NCBI RefSeq assembly: GCF_010078235.1
Contig: NZ_JAABOS010000005.1
Span: 1 to 64,000 of the forward strand
DNA length: 64,000 nucleotides
Reading direction: 5' to 3'
DNA from: Cognatundibacterium crateris
Lineage (GTDB): Bacteria; Pseudomonadota; Gammaproteobacteria; Burkholderiales; Burkholderiaceae_D
The notes beneath the pieces are model-generated. The model saw only the letters and a program-made list of their open reading frames with translations. It ran no database searches and was not told where the DNA came from. The stretch's first letter is position 1, and each line of letters starts with the position of its first letter. The translations under genes and the position numbers were made by a program. Shown here piece after piece: positions 55,901-63,325 of the stretch.

Positions 55901-56658
55901 ATTTCCTGTCATCGTTGCTTGGACATCGTGAAGTGGTGCCGATGGCGCAGCAATACACACCTTTGCTGATCATGAAGAGCGGTACTGAACGCGTTGCTTT
56001 GCACATCGATGAAATTCTCGGCAATCGCGAGGTGGTGGTTAAAAACATCGGCCCGCAACTGGCGCGTATGGCAGGTATTGCCGGTGCAACGGTGCTGGGT
56101 TCCGGTGAAATCGTGTTGATTCTGAATCCGGTACCACTGGCGCAGCGTTTCGAAACTGAACGTGCGCGTCTGCCACAAGCTGGCACAGAAACCGTGCCGG
56201 GCGCTGTGGCTGACCTGCATCATCAGGAAACGATGCAGCCTGTCCGTAGCGAACCGGTACAGGGCTTGCGTACCCAGCATACAGTGATGGTGGTGGATGA
56301 TTCCCTGACGGTGCGCCGCGTGACCCAGCGTTTGCTGACACGTGAAGGCTATCAGGTGATCTTGGCCAAAGACGGTATTGACGCGCTTGAGCAATTACAA
56401 TCGGTCACGCCGGATGTGATGCTGGTGGATATTGAAATGCCGCGTATGGATGGTTTCGATCTGACCCGTAACGTGCGCAGTGACAGTCGTACCAAGCATA
56501 TTCCTATCATCATGATTACTTCACGTACTGCGGATAAACACCGTAACTATGCGAAGGAACTGGGTGTGAATGAGTATTTCGGTAAGCCTTACCGCGAGGA
56601 CGACTTACTGGCAGCGATTGTCCATTTTGTCGGACAGGAGCATGCCGTCATCGTCTGA
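49903..56658 (+). CDS. chpA: Pil-Chp hybrid histidine kinase ChpA/PilL
   Basis: A 2251-residue CheA-type kinase that phosphorylates PilG and PilH. The N-terminal region (1-650) is helical, probably with degenerate Hpt-like modules. Three Hpt domains have recognisable phospho-histidines: H755 (FHTLKGSSRM), H1282 (THSLAGSS) and H1492 (MHTIKGSARM). Very acidic Ala/Glu/Pro-rich linkers (about 830-1210 and 1370-1445) separate them. The catalytic part follows: CheA dimerisation (about 1625-1750), HATPase_c with N1818 (LLRNAIVHGIE), a CheW domain (about 1940-2075) and a terminal receiver domain with D2176 (LVDIEMPRMDG). Pseudomonas ChpA (about 2470 residues) has more Hpt-like modules. The frame is unbroken. 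Confidence 0.96.
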   Translation: MTYEFSNSPELSEEQFDTGPLSWVMADIREAINHSGKFLTEALVQDEESRTTTLLHAKNYLHQAHGALQIVDIDGVAIVTETIEELLERLQAKQLDLNQENIDVILDAFHAVLRYLEDLLSGASHQPVRLFPYYRGLLQLKGAERIHPADLFFPALAVREKIPELTVTHSGAAPAYNGLRQRFEKQLLTVLTAKDAQKQQEAALAMQELVAEIDQVQSNPQAKAFWVVMRAFIESVATGSIPNQQYVKQIFGRINLQIRRLVEGVTTIPERLLRDALFFIAQVEQPTPFVARVRQAYALNNTVPLDYDQKNYGQIAAGVLSSAKEQLTAVKNLWGRIANGESGLADKFSAKMKDLAETGNGLNSPALSKLLRELSGIARHVAHSEDGNKLALELATSLLFVENALDQITRLPAHFAERSEEITSRLLSVVSGDEPQSQAAWMGEISREAQQRQTMSVLVAEMQASLRQIEKNLDEYFRHPDQTDLLKPVDGTLHQIGGALAILDQDDAMRAVEHTRALITQFVAPEDGQLSPELEASHRQVAQNIGALSFFIETMQTQPETARKKFTFDPDSGVFRSHLLEAPVQKELLPATADVQTAHTAGQSAAVQTAEQELANQQQESARLAASLVAHPEDQDLQEQLKQSLESERKVATLLDDADASDRARAAIAMLDNADDEAHSGLQHLVAGEAQTAAVVAPAAQNTLPQSEEAIDAELLEIFLGEAEEVLEFVGQTLPLSRKDTDNQEYLTSLRRSFHTLKGSSRMVGLNVFGETAWHIEQVMNIWLSESKPGNENLYRLLERASHELALWTEELKQQAWSHRTGAAIIEAAQRVKSGLDYEDVPETLAPAAAAPHEVAEATDTGAEVVEPVAFAEPVQPDSVELDSIAKQLEPEHTALTAQAGLPVEAAADDAHEITADDVVGDIADIAANALTDTHESDQTAVHEPDASDAALSAELESAAVIEAEPLITDASPEFELTASTPYQFPETIAAPLQEAALAMDDLAADVAEDVIADVSLDTALPELTALSDVPAPSEEAELIEMTEVPADLAHMILTPEAELQAEAHTEAHTEAELQADALMPQVSFEHQPEYQPEYQPERSDELLSSSPELVLPETEIDEVAVAGQILSELPVVVEAGAESGPEAADLLAAELPSEPELTAQILAEIDAEVRAEMQQAAQQPDELNAASVLPEDQLVQVTAQNEALDPVQNGAKIIEFPDLSKPAVTLDDNIKRIGDLEISLPLFSIYMAETDEIVRFLSQDFAEWRHESYRPVTTHAIHATHSLAGSSATVGLKPLQELAHSLELVLQRLARHSVVLQAHEYDVLDHALDTAKRMLQKFALSEMADYAPDEVKQLEALLQDVISRSDAGADEEFITSTNERLDLSDLSAVNADAADAADVAALEQVESAELAQAQLAPHTEAVVSSVNVIDTQSASENTSGIQINDELDQDLLPVFIEEGQDLLPMVGQLLRSWQDNPADSATPQAIARLMHTIKGSARMAGAMGLGQHIHDMETRIESLMAAGSTVRLPLLDDLMARHDLSMQMFDQLQNPEAFAQPAVSDAPLTAAQELDQFQEAMVAGEAEPAAKPRDMVSLTPLMPLNTDGAKKTNFTPAVPAATPAAAAGPVPLVRVRADVLDRLVNQAGEVSISRSRLENEVGTLRSSLSELTENVNRLRSQLREVEIQAETQITSRMAHSGDREFDPLEFDRFTRLQELTRMMAESVSDVATVQTNLTRTIDGASGNLHVQARLTRELQQDLMRVRMIPFASVSERLYRVTRQTAKELDKRVNLDIRGSNVEMDRGVLEKMVGPFEHLLRNAIVHGIESREQRKTTGKNETGELLIEIRQEGNEVMIRFKDDGQGLNLNSIREKALSVGLLSLDDEPGEAETAGLIFEPGFTTASEVTELAGRGVGMDVVRSEAASLGGRVEVVTSSGQGAEFTIHLPLTLAVTQVVLLSAGGRTFAVPSVLVEQVQHLKSNALANAYNDGAVMWQGQRVAMHFLSSLLGHREVVPMAQQYTPLLIMKSGTERVALHIDEILGNREVVVKNIGPQLARMAGIAGATVLGSGEIVLILNPVPLAQRFETERARLPQAGTETVPGAVADLHHQETMQPVRSEPVQGLRTQHTVMVVDDSLTVRRVTQRLLTREGYQVILAKDGIDALEQLQSVTPDVMLVDIEMPRMDGFDLTRNVRSDSRTKHIPIIMITSRTADKHRNYAKELGVNEYFGKPYREDDLLAAIVHFVGQEHAVIV

Positions 56659-56687
56659 TGGTTGGAAGCCTGAGTATTTGAATAAAC

Positions 56688-56716
56688 AAAAAAGCGGAGT
56701 TAGTCTCCGCTTTTTT
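56688..56716. terminator. Bidirectional terminator between chpA and phrB
   Basis: GCGGAG (56694-56699) and CTCCGC (56705-56710) with a TTAGT loop, flanked by six A before and six T after. It serves the converging chpA and photolyase transcripts. Confidence 0.88.
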
Positions 56717-56741
56717 GTTGTGTCTTTTTTGTGTCTTTTAC

Positions 56742-58226
56742 TTAGCTGTCGTCAGAAACGGCCTGATTTTTCACCACTGCGTAACGGCTGAGTGTTTGCT
56801 GGCGTGCGACATCGTGTTCCACGATGGGATAGGGGTAATTCTCACCCAAGCTGACACCGGCCTGCTGTAATAACATGGGTGCAGCTTTCCACGGCGCGTG
56901 TAGGCTTTTTTTATCCAGCCTGGCCAGCTGTGGCAGATAGCGTGTGATGAATTTGCCGTCCGCATCAAATTTTTCGGATTGGGTGATGGGGTTGAAAATC
57001 CGGAAGTAAGGTTGCGCATCGCAACCTGAAGACGCAGCCCACTGCCAGCCGCCATTGTTGGCCGCCAGATCAAAGTCCAGTAATTTTTGTGCGAAGTAAG
57101 CTTCGCCGCGCCGCCAGTCTATGCCCAGGTCCTTAATCAGAAAACAGGCGGTCACCATTCTTAAACGGTTATGCATGTAACCGGACTGATTCAACTGCCG
57201 CATGGCGGCGTCGACCAGTGGATAGCCGGTATTACCGTTACACCAGGCCGCAAAATGCTGATCCGCCTGTGCACCTTGTTCCCACTGAATTGCGTCATAA
57301 GCGGGCTTGAAAGCACCTTGTACTACCCTTGGATGGTGGTGCAGTATCATGAAGTAAAAATCCCGCCAGATCAGCTCCGACAGCCAGGTTTCAGCACCTT
57401 TGCTGGCCTGAGTCCGTATCGCTTCCAATGCATGTCTGACCAGCTGCCGTATAGAAATCGTGCCGAAACGCAGATGCACGCTCAGATAGGACGGCCCTTT
57501 TACTGAAGGATAATCACGCCTGACATCGTAGTGGTTCAGCCTTGGCAGAAATGCTTCGCACAGTGCTTCAGCACCGGATACGCCGCTGGCTATTTTTAAC
57601 TCTTCATCCAGGCTGGCGGCAAAACCCATCCCGGCCAGACCCGGCACTTCACAGTGCAGCGGTGCCTGTAACTGCTGACAATACGCATCGGATGGATAGG
57701 CACGCGCGTAGAAATCGCTGCCTTCGCCATAGAATTTTTTTAACCACGCATTTTTATACGGGGTGAATACAGAAAATGGGGTGCCGCTCTGTGACAGGAC
57801 TTCATTCTGTTCAAAAATGACCTGATCTTTGCTGTCTAAAAATGCACAGGACTGCGCTTGCAACTGCGTCGCCACGCGCTGGTCACGTGCGATGGCGGCA
57901 GGTTCGTAGTCGCGGTTCACGAACACCGCATCGATGCCCAATTCGCGCACCAGCGCCGGGATCGCGCTTTCAGCCGCATCATAGCGTACGATCAGTTCGC
58001 CACCACGAGCCCGCAGCAATTGCTGTAACTCGAGCACACTGGCATGGAGGAAGCGTACCCGCCTGTCATCGGCTGGCAGGCCTTGCAAAATAGACTTGTC
58101 GAAAATAAAAGCAAAACAGACTTCGCGGCTCTGCTTCAGCGCGTGATACAGCGCCGCATGGTCGTGCAGACGCAAATCACGGCGGAACCAGACCAATGCG
58201 CGCTGAAAATTGGGAGTCTTAGTCAT
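56742..58226 (-). CDS. phrB: Deoxyribodipyrimidine photolyase
   Basis: A 494-residue class I CPD photolyase that uses blue light and FADH to split pyrimidine dimers. It has an N-terminal alpha/beta antenna domain (residues 1-135, LVWFRRDLRLHDH at the start). The FAD-binding helical domain carries the WLSELIWRDFY and NNGGWQWAASSGCDAQPYFRIFNP signatures. I start at ATG 58226 (MTKTPNFQ); the frame is open for 12 more codons without support. It converges with chpA and shares the terminator at 56688. Confidence 0.96.
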   Translation of the reverse strand: MTKTPNFQRALVWFRRDLRLHDHAALYHALKQSREVCFAFIFDKSILQGLPADDRRVRFLHASVLELQQLLRARGGELIVRYDAAESAIPALVRELGIDAVFVNRDYEPAAIARDQRVATQLQAQSCAFLDSKDQVIFEQNEVLSQSGTPFSVFTPYKNAWLKKFYGEGSDFYARAYPSDAYCQQLQAPLHCEVPGLAGMGFAASLDEELKIASGVSGAEALCEAFLPRLNHYDVRRDYPSVKGPSYLSVHLRFGTISIRQLVRHALEAIRTQASKGAETWLSELIWRDFYFMILHHHPRVVQGAFKPAYDAIQWEQGAQADQHFAAWCNGNTGYPLVDAAMRQLNQSGYMHNRLRMVTACFLIKDLGIDWRRGEAYFAQKLLDFDLAANNGGWQWAASSGCDAQPYFRIFNPITQSEKFDADGKFITRYLPQLARLDKKSLHAPWKAAPMLLQQAGVSLGENYPYPIVEHDVARQQTLSRYAVVKNQAVSDDS

Positions 58227-58342
58227 ACAGAACAGATCAGGTTGAGGGAGGTTGGAACCCACGTCTTATTTCGCTGTGCGCAGGCTTCCTGGTATCCGGC
58301 GCACATTATCACACATCGAAAAAGCACGCTAAAACTGCTAAA

Positions 58343-59038
58343 ATGGCGGCTATGGCGAAGCACACAAAATCCCTCCAAACCGAATCCCAGGAAGACAGTA
58401 CGACGTCTGCTCCTGTTGTTTCTGATCCCGGCAGTCCGCTTTCTTCTGACACCGCTGCAGCTGAGGCTGCTGAATTAAATCTGAGCAATCACTTCCTGAT
58501 TGCCATGCCTTCTTTGCAAGATCCGGTATTTGCCGGCGCTGTGGTTTATTTGTGCGAGCACAATTCACGCGGCGCGATGGGCCTGGTGATCAATCGTCCC
58601 ACTGACCTGAACGTGGCAGGCCTGTTCGACCGTATCGATCTGAAACTGGAAAATATTCCTGACTCGCATCCTATGGGTAAACACGCCGTGATGTTTGGCG
58701 GCCCGGTGCAGGATGATCGTGGCTTTGTACTGCATGCACCGGCCGGACAATATACTTCTTCGCTCAAGGTGACGACTGAGCTTGCCTTCACTACCTCGCG
58801 CGATGTACTCGAAGCGGTGGCGGCTGGTGATGGCCCGGAAAAAGTATTGATCAGCGTCGGCTACGCGGGCTGGGGTGCCGGACAGCTGGAAAAGGAACTA
58901 CTCGCTAATAGCTGGCTCACAGTACCGGCCCAGACTGACATCCTGTTTGAGCTACCGGTCGAGGAGCGCTATCAGGCCGCGATCCGTTTATTAGGCATCG
59001 ATCCCTGGATGCTGACAGCTGAAGCGGGGCATGCCTGA
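58343..59038 (+). CDS. YqgE/AlgH family protein
   Basis: A 231-residue protein with a Ser/Thr-rich N-terminal extension of about 45 residues, then the YqgE/AlgH (DUF179) core: NHFLIAMPSLQDPVFAGAVVYLCEHN and GAMGLVINRPTD, then MFGGPVQDDRGFVLH and GYAGWGAGQLEKEL. The molecular function is unknown; the gene is nearly always next to yqgF/ruvX. A second ATG at 58352 is an equally good start. Its stop overlaps the ruvX ATG by one base. Confidence 0.94.
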   Translation: MAAMAKHTKSLQTESQEDSTTSAPVVSDPGSPLSSDTAAAEAAELNLSNHFLIAMPSLQDPVFAGAVVYLCEHNSRGAMGLVINRPTDLNVAGLFDRIDLKLENIPDSHPMGKHAVMFGGPVQDDRGFVLHAPAGQYTSSLKVTTELAFTTSRDVLEAVAAGDGPEKVLISVGYAGWGAGQLEKELLANSWLTVPAQTDILFELPVEERYQAAIRLLGIDPWMLTAEAGHA

Positions 59039-59433
59039 TGCGTACTCCTGAGGGCAGCATACTGGCATTTGATTTTGGTCTGAAGCGGATAGGCGTCGCA
59101 GTGGGTAATACCTTGCTGCGCCAGGCGGAAGCCTTACAGATTATTCACGCACCCGGCAATGACGCGAAATTCGCTGCCTTGAGCAGCCTGATACAGCAAT
59201 GGCAGCCCGTGCTGTGTGTAGTCGGTTTGCCCAGCCATCCGGATGGCAGTGAGCATGAAATGAGTGTGCGCTGCAAGCGCTTCGCGAATCAGCTCAATGG
59301 CCGCTATGGCGTGCCTGTGGTCCTGGTCGATGAACGTTATACCTCGGCTGTTTTGCACGCACAGCGCGGAGAACACATAGATGACGATGCCGCCGCCCTG
59401 ATTCTGCAACAATACTTTGATGAGACACCATGA
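59038..59433 (+). CDS. ruvX: Holliday junction resolvase-like RuvX (YqgF)
   Basis: A 131-residue RNase H-fold nuclease. The catalytic acidic residues are in LAFDFGLKRIGVAVGN (N-terminal), VVGLP near the middle, and VDERYTSA plus the late HIDDDAA aspartates. The family acts on pre-16S rRNA 5' ends and/or Holliday junctions. It overlaps yqgE by one base and pyrR by four, so it is tightly coupled. Confidence 0.95.
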   Translation: MRTPEGSILAFDFGLKRIGVAVGNTLLRQAEALQIIHAPGNDAKFAALSSLIQQWQPVLCVVGLPSHPDGSEHEMSVRCKRFANQLNGRYGVPVVLVDERYTSAVLHAQRGEHIDDDAAALILQQYFDETP

Positions 59434-59948
59434 GTACATCTACTCCTACCCTTACGCTGGATGCAGAGGCGCTGTATGCGCAATTACTGCAGCAGATACA
59501 ACAGGCTTTTCCCGATACTGCCGGTCTGGCGGTGGTTGGTATTTATTCCGGTGGTGCCTGGATCGCGGAGCGTCTCGCGCGTGACCTGGACTTAAGCACA
59601 CCGGCTGGCATGATCGATGTCTCGTTTTACCGTGATGACTATGCGGCGAAAGGCTTACACGCAGACGTCAGGCCGACCCAGATCAGCTTCGCAGTCGATG
59701 CGGCGCAGATTATTCTGGTCGATGACGTGTTATACACCGGGCGCACCACGCGTGCCGCAATTAACGAATTATTTGATTACGGTCGTCCGGCCCGCATTAT
59801 GCTGGCTGCGCTGGTCGATCGTGGTGGTCGCGAATTACCGGTTGCTGCCGATTTCGTTGCCCATGTTGCCGCATTTGAACCAGCTGTCTCTGTCAATCTG
59901 CACCGCGCAGACGATGGCCTCTTGAGTATCTCTATCGACCATGCATAA
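59430..59948 (+). CDS. pyrR: PyrR bifunctional regulator / uracil phosphoribosyltransferase
   Basis: A 172-residue phosphoribosyltransferase-fold protein with the PRPP motif [17 protein letters not shown] (about residues 91-107) and [17 protein letters not shown] flexible-loop sequence. In Firmicutes PyrR attenuates pyr transcription; in proteobacteria its role before pyrB is less clear, and I see no attenuator between the overlapping genes. It overlaps ruvX by four bases and pyrB by eight. Confidence 0.93.
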   Translation: MSTSTPTLTLDAEALYAQLLQQIQQAFPDTAGLAVVGIYSGGAWIAERLARDLDLSTPAGMIDVSFYRDDYAAKGLHADVRPTQISFAVDAAQIILVDDVLYTGRTTRAAINELFDYGRPARIMLAALVDRGGRELPVAADFVAHVAAFEPAVSVNLHRADDGLLSISIDHA

Positions 59949-60915
59949 TCCTCAGCTCAATAAACACGGCGAACTCCAGCATCTGCTGACTATCGAAGGT
60001 TTGCCGAAATCCATCATCTACCACATTCTGGATACGGCTTCTTCTTTCGTCAGTATCAGTGATCGCGAAGTGAAAAAAGTCCCGCTGCTGCGTGGTAAAA
60101 GCGTGTTCAATCTGTTCTTTGAAAACTCCACCCGCACCCGGACTACGTTTGAAATCGCATCGAAACGCCTGTCTGCTGATGTGATTAATCTCAACATCGC
60201 GGCGTCCAGTACCAGCAAGGGCGAATCTCTGCTCGATACGATAGACAATCTGGCGGCCATGCATGCCGATATGTTTGTGGTGCGACATGCGACGTCCGGT
60301 GCGCCTTTTTTGATTGCCAAACATCTCAATGACACCCGTCAGCATCATGTACACGTGGTGAACGCCGGTGATGGCCGTCATGCGCACCCGACTCAGGGTC
60401 TGCTCGACATGTACACCATCCGTCACTACAAAAAAGATTTTAATAATCTGACGGTGGCCATCGTCGGGGACGTACTGCACAGCCGGGTGGCGCGTTCTGA
60501 TATCCATGCCCTGACCACGCTGGGCGTGCCGGAAGTTCGCGTGATCGGCCCGCGTACCTTGTTGCCAGGCGGTCTGGAGCAGATGGGTGTACGGGTGTTC
60601 CACGACATGAATGAAGGACTCAAGGGCGTTGATGTGATCATCATGCTGCGCTTGCAGAATGAGCGCATGAGTGGTGCCTTGCTGCCATCCGCTCAAGAAT
60701 ATTTCAAGAGCTACGGCCTGACACCGGAACGTCTGGCGCTGGCCAAACCGGATGCCATCGTGATGCATCCGGGACCGATGAACCGTGGCGTGGAAATCGA
60801 CTCTGCCGTTGCCGATGGACCGCAGGCGGTGATATTGCCACAAGTAACTTTCGGTATTGCCGTGCGTATGGCGGTGATGAGTATTGTTGCTGGTAACAGC
60901 GGTGGCGATGCCTGA
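59941..60915 (+). CDS. pyrB: Aspartate carbamoyltransferase catalytic subunit
   Basis: Condenses carbamoyl phosphate and aspartate, the committed step of pyrimidine synthesis. At 324 residues it has the carbamoyl-phosphate motif [13 protein letters not shown], the second-site KGES loop and the HPTQG, PGPMNRG elements. No regulatory pyrI is present. It is followed 10 bases later by a dihydroorotase homologue lacking metal ligands, the PyrB/PyrC' arrangement in which PyrC' is needed for assembly of the dodecameric enzyme. Confidence 0.97.
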   Translation: MHNPQLNKHGELQHLLTIEGLPKSIIYHILDTASSFVSISDREVKKVPLLRGKSVFNLFFENSTRTRTTFEIASKRLSADVINLNIAASSTSKGESLLDTIDNLAAMHADMFVVRHATSGAPFLIAKHLNDTRQHHVHVVNAGDGRHAHPTQGLLDMYTIRHYKKDFNNLTVAIVGDVLHSRVARSDIHALTTLGVPEVRVIGPRTLLPGGLEQMGVRVFHDMNEGLKGVDVIIMLRLQNERMSGALLPSAQEYFKSYGLTPERLALAKPDAIVMHPGPMNRGVEIDSAVADGPQAVILPQVTFGIAVRMAVMSIVAGNSGGDA

Positions 60916-60925
60916 GGAGATGAGC

Positions 60926-62215
60926 ATGCAATTACAAATTAAAAATGGTCGTGTGATCGACCCGGCCAGCAACACAGATGCAGTGCAGGATGTGTTTATC
61001 GCAGATGGAAAAATTGTCGCACTTGGTAGCGCACCGGCTGGCTTTACTGCTGAGCGCATCATCGATGCCAGCGGTCTGGTGCTGGCGCCAGGCCTGGTGG
61101 ACTTGAGTGCGCGTTTGCGCGAACCCGGTTTTGAATACAAGGCCACACTGGAATCCGAATTACAGGCCGCGATGCGCGGTGGCGTGACCAGCCTGGTCTG
61201 TCCGCCGGATACTGATCCGGTGCTGGATGAATCCGGTCTGGTGGAAATGCTCAAGCAGCGTGCCCATACCCAGCACAAAGCCCATGTGTATCCGCTGGGT
61301 GCACTGACTATAGGCCTGAAAGGCGAGTCCCTGACGGAGATGGCAGCGCTGACTGAGGCCGGTTGTATTGGTTTCTCTCAAGCAGAGCATCCGATCGCAG
61401 ATACCAATACGATGCAGCGCGCTTTGCAGTATGCAAGTACTTTTGGTTATACAGTCTGGTTGCGTCCACAGGATGCGTATATCGGACGTGGTGGGGTAGC
61501 GCATGCAGGGCCGCTGGCTTCGCGTCTGGGCTTATCCGGTGTGCCAGTGATGGCAGAGACTATCGCCTTGCATACGCTGTTTGAGCTGATGCGCGCAACT
61601 GGCGCTAAAGTCCATGTCTGCCGTATTTCTTCAGCGGCAGGACTGGAACTGATCCGTCAGGTTAAGAAAGAAGGCTTGCCACTGAGCTGTGACGTGAGCG
61701 CCCATCATGTACATATGACCGATGCGGATATCGGCTTCTTTGATTCCAATGCACGTATCGATCCGCCTTTGCGCAGTCAGCGTGACCGCGATGCGATCAA
61801 AGCAGCACTGCAAGATGGCACGATTGATGCCATTTGTTCCGATCACACCCCGGTCGACGATGACGAAAAGCTGCTGCCGTTTGCCGAAGCTTCACCTGGT
61901 GCAACCGGTCTGGAGTTGCTGTTGTCGCTGGCCTTGAAATGGGCCGAAGACAGTCGGGGTGAAATCAGTATTGCGACTGCTATCCGTAAAATCACCATTG
62001 ATGCAGCGAAGGTGGCTGGCATCGCCGGCGGCAGTCTGCAAGTGGGTGCTGAAGCTGACATCTGTGTGTTCGACCCGGATACCCGCTGGAAAGTACAGGC
62101 CTCCAGCTTGCTCAGTCAGGGCAAACACACGCCTTTCCTGGGTTATGAGTTACCAGGGCAGGTCAGAATGACGATGGTGGGAGGTCGCATCGCCTACGAA
62201 TACGGTGAGCGCTAA
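60926..62215 (+). CDS. Non-catalytic dihydroorotase homologue PyrC' (PyrX)
   Basis: A 429-residue class I dihydroorotase-like protein. The HxH metal motif of active enzymes (D-P-H-x-H-L-R-E-P-G) is changed to D59-L-S61-A-R63-L-R-E-P-G, so both histidine ligands are lost, while later elements such as SDHTPVD remain. This is the state described for PyrC' in Pseudomonas, which is inactive and structural for aspartate carbamoyltransferase. The start is ATG 60926 with GGAG six bases before it; ATG 60920 and an upstream extension into pyrB are less likely. A genuine pyrC should be elsewhere in the genome. Confidence 0.9.
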   Translation: MQLQIKNGRVIDPASNTDAVQDVFIADGKIVALGSAPAGFTAERIIDASGLVLAPGLVDLSARLREPGFEYKATLESELQAAMRGGVTSLVCPPDTDPVLDESGLVEMLKQRAHTQHKAHVYPLGALTIGLKGESLTEMAALTEAGCIGFSQAEHPIADTNTMQRALQYASTFGYTVWLRPQDAYIGRGGVAHAGPLASRLGLSGVPVMAETIALHTLFELMRATGAKVHVCRISSAAGLELIRQVKKEGLPLSCDVSAHHVHMTDADIGFFDSNARIDPPLRSQRDRDAIKAALQDGTIDAICSDHTPVDDDEKLLPFAEASPGATGLELLLSLALKWAEDSRGEISIATAIRKITIDAAKVAGIAGGSLQVGAEADICVFDPDTRWKVQASSLLSQGKHTPFLGYELPGQVRMTMVGGRIAYEYGER

Positions 62216-62228
62216 TCCATGTTGATCG

Positions 62229-62264
62229 CGCCGGAGCACAGGTGGGCTCCGGCGTTTTATTTTT
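62229..62264 (+). terminator. Intrinsic terminator of the yqgE-pyr operon
   Basis: CGCCGGAGC (62229-62237) and GCTCCGGCG (62246-62254) pair perfectly over nine bases, followed by TTTTATTTTT. It begins 13 bases after the pyrC' stop. The rest of the gap to 62501 shows nothing else. Confidence 0.92.
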
Positions 62265-62501
62265 CTCAGAGTTCTCAAGCTTCTTTTCGCTCTCACAGTT
62301 TGCCGTATAGAACACTGCGTTAGCTGGAGTGAGTTTGCCGCCTGGTCAGACCGGATCTGGCCGCGTCAGGCTGATGTTGTTGAATTCAGGCGTACAGAAA
62401 TTCGCTTGCTTTACAACAATTGCATCATAGTACTGGCGTGAACTCTGTTTTATCGTAAATAATTTAGTTTTTCCTCTCCCTGGCGGGTTGGTGAGTTCAG
62501 T

Positions 62502-63242
62502 ATGATCGTTTGGCATTTTTTTCGGGTCTTTATTCACCTGCTCGCAGGTCTGTTAACCTGTGGCTTGTTGTTTCCGTTTTCCTCTTCTGCCACGCAGGAG
62601 AAGCTGATACGGCGCTGGTCCAGAAAGCTGCTGGCTATCTGTACTGTAGATGTGGTATTTGATGATCGCTCGCAGGGTTTGCACGCTGAACCAGCCATGA
62701 TCGTGTCCAATCATGTGTCCTGGCTCGACATCTTCGTCATCAATACCCTACATCCCTGCCATTTTGTCGCCAAGTCCGATATCCGCTCCTGGCCACTGAT
62801 AGGCTGGCTGTGTGAAAAAGCCGGGACCATATTTCTGGCGCGCGGCAAACAACGCGAAGTGCGCCGTATTTACGAAGGTCTGGTTCATCAGATACAGGCG
62901 GGCAAACGGATCGCGTTTTTCCCTGAAGGGACGACCGCCGCACAAGGTACGGTGTTGCCGTTTCATGCCAATCTGTTTGAAGCAGCGATTGAAGCCCAGG
63001 TGCCGGTGCAACCCTTCGTGATTCGCTATGTGGATATGCAAGGCGAATTTCACCCGGCTGCAAATTTTATCGGTGATATGACTTTCGTTGACAGTATGCG
63101 TGAAATTTTGAAGGCACCGAAAATGCGTGCTGAACTGATACGTCTGCCAGCTATCGCGACCCGTGATGCACACCGGCGTGAAGTCGCCCAGCAAGCCCGA
63201 ACGGCGGCGCAACAGGCTTTGAATATAGCTGAGCCGGTTTGA
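62502..63242 (+). CDS. plsC: 1-acyl-sn-glycerol-3-phosphate acyltransferase (PlsC family)
   Basis: A 246-residue membrane-bound acyltransferase that makes phosphatidic acid. The catalytic NHVSWLD (H-x4-D) box and the FPEGTT glycerol-phosphate-binding box are both present, with an N-terminal hydrophobic segment (about residues 5-28). The family also includes lyso-ornithine-lipid acyltransferases (OlsA), so the acceptor is not certain. It stands alone between the pyr operon and the converging DUF1631 gene. Confidence 0.9.
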   Translation: MIVWHFFRVFIHLLAGLLTCGLLFPFSSSATQEKLIRRWSRKLLAICTVDVVFDDRSQGLHAEPAMIVSNHVSWLDIFVINTLHPCHFVAKSDIRSWPLIGWLCEKAGTIFLARGKQREVRRIYEGLVHQIQAGKRIAFFPEGTTAAQGTVLPFHANLFEAAIEAQVPVQPFVIRYVDMQGEFHPAANFIGDMTFVDSMREILKAPKMRAELIRLPAIATRDAHRREVAQQARTAAQQALNIAEPV

Positions 63243-63325
63243 AGTGTTTGCTTAGTTCAATATAGGCCACTGTCGCTGGCAGCTTGTGTATATTGATCGT
63301 GTATGCACTGCCATTGACATCAGAT

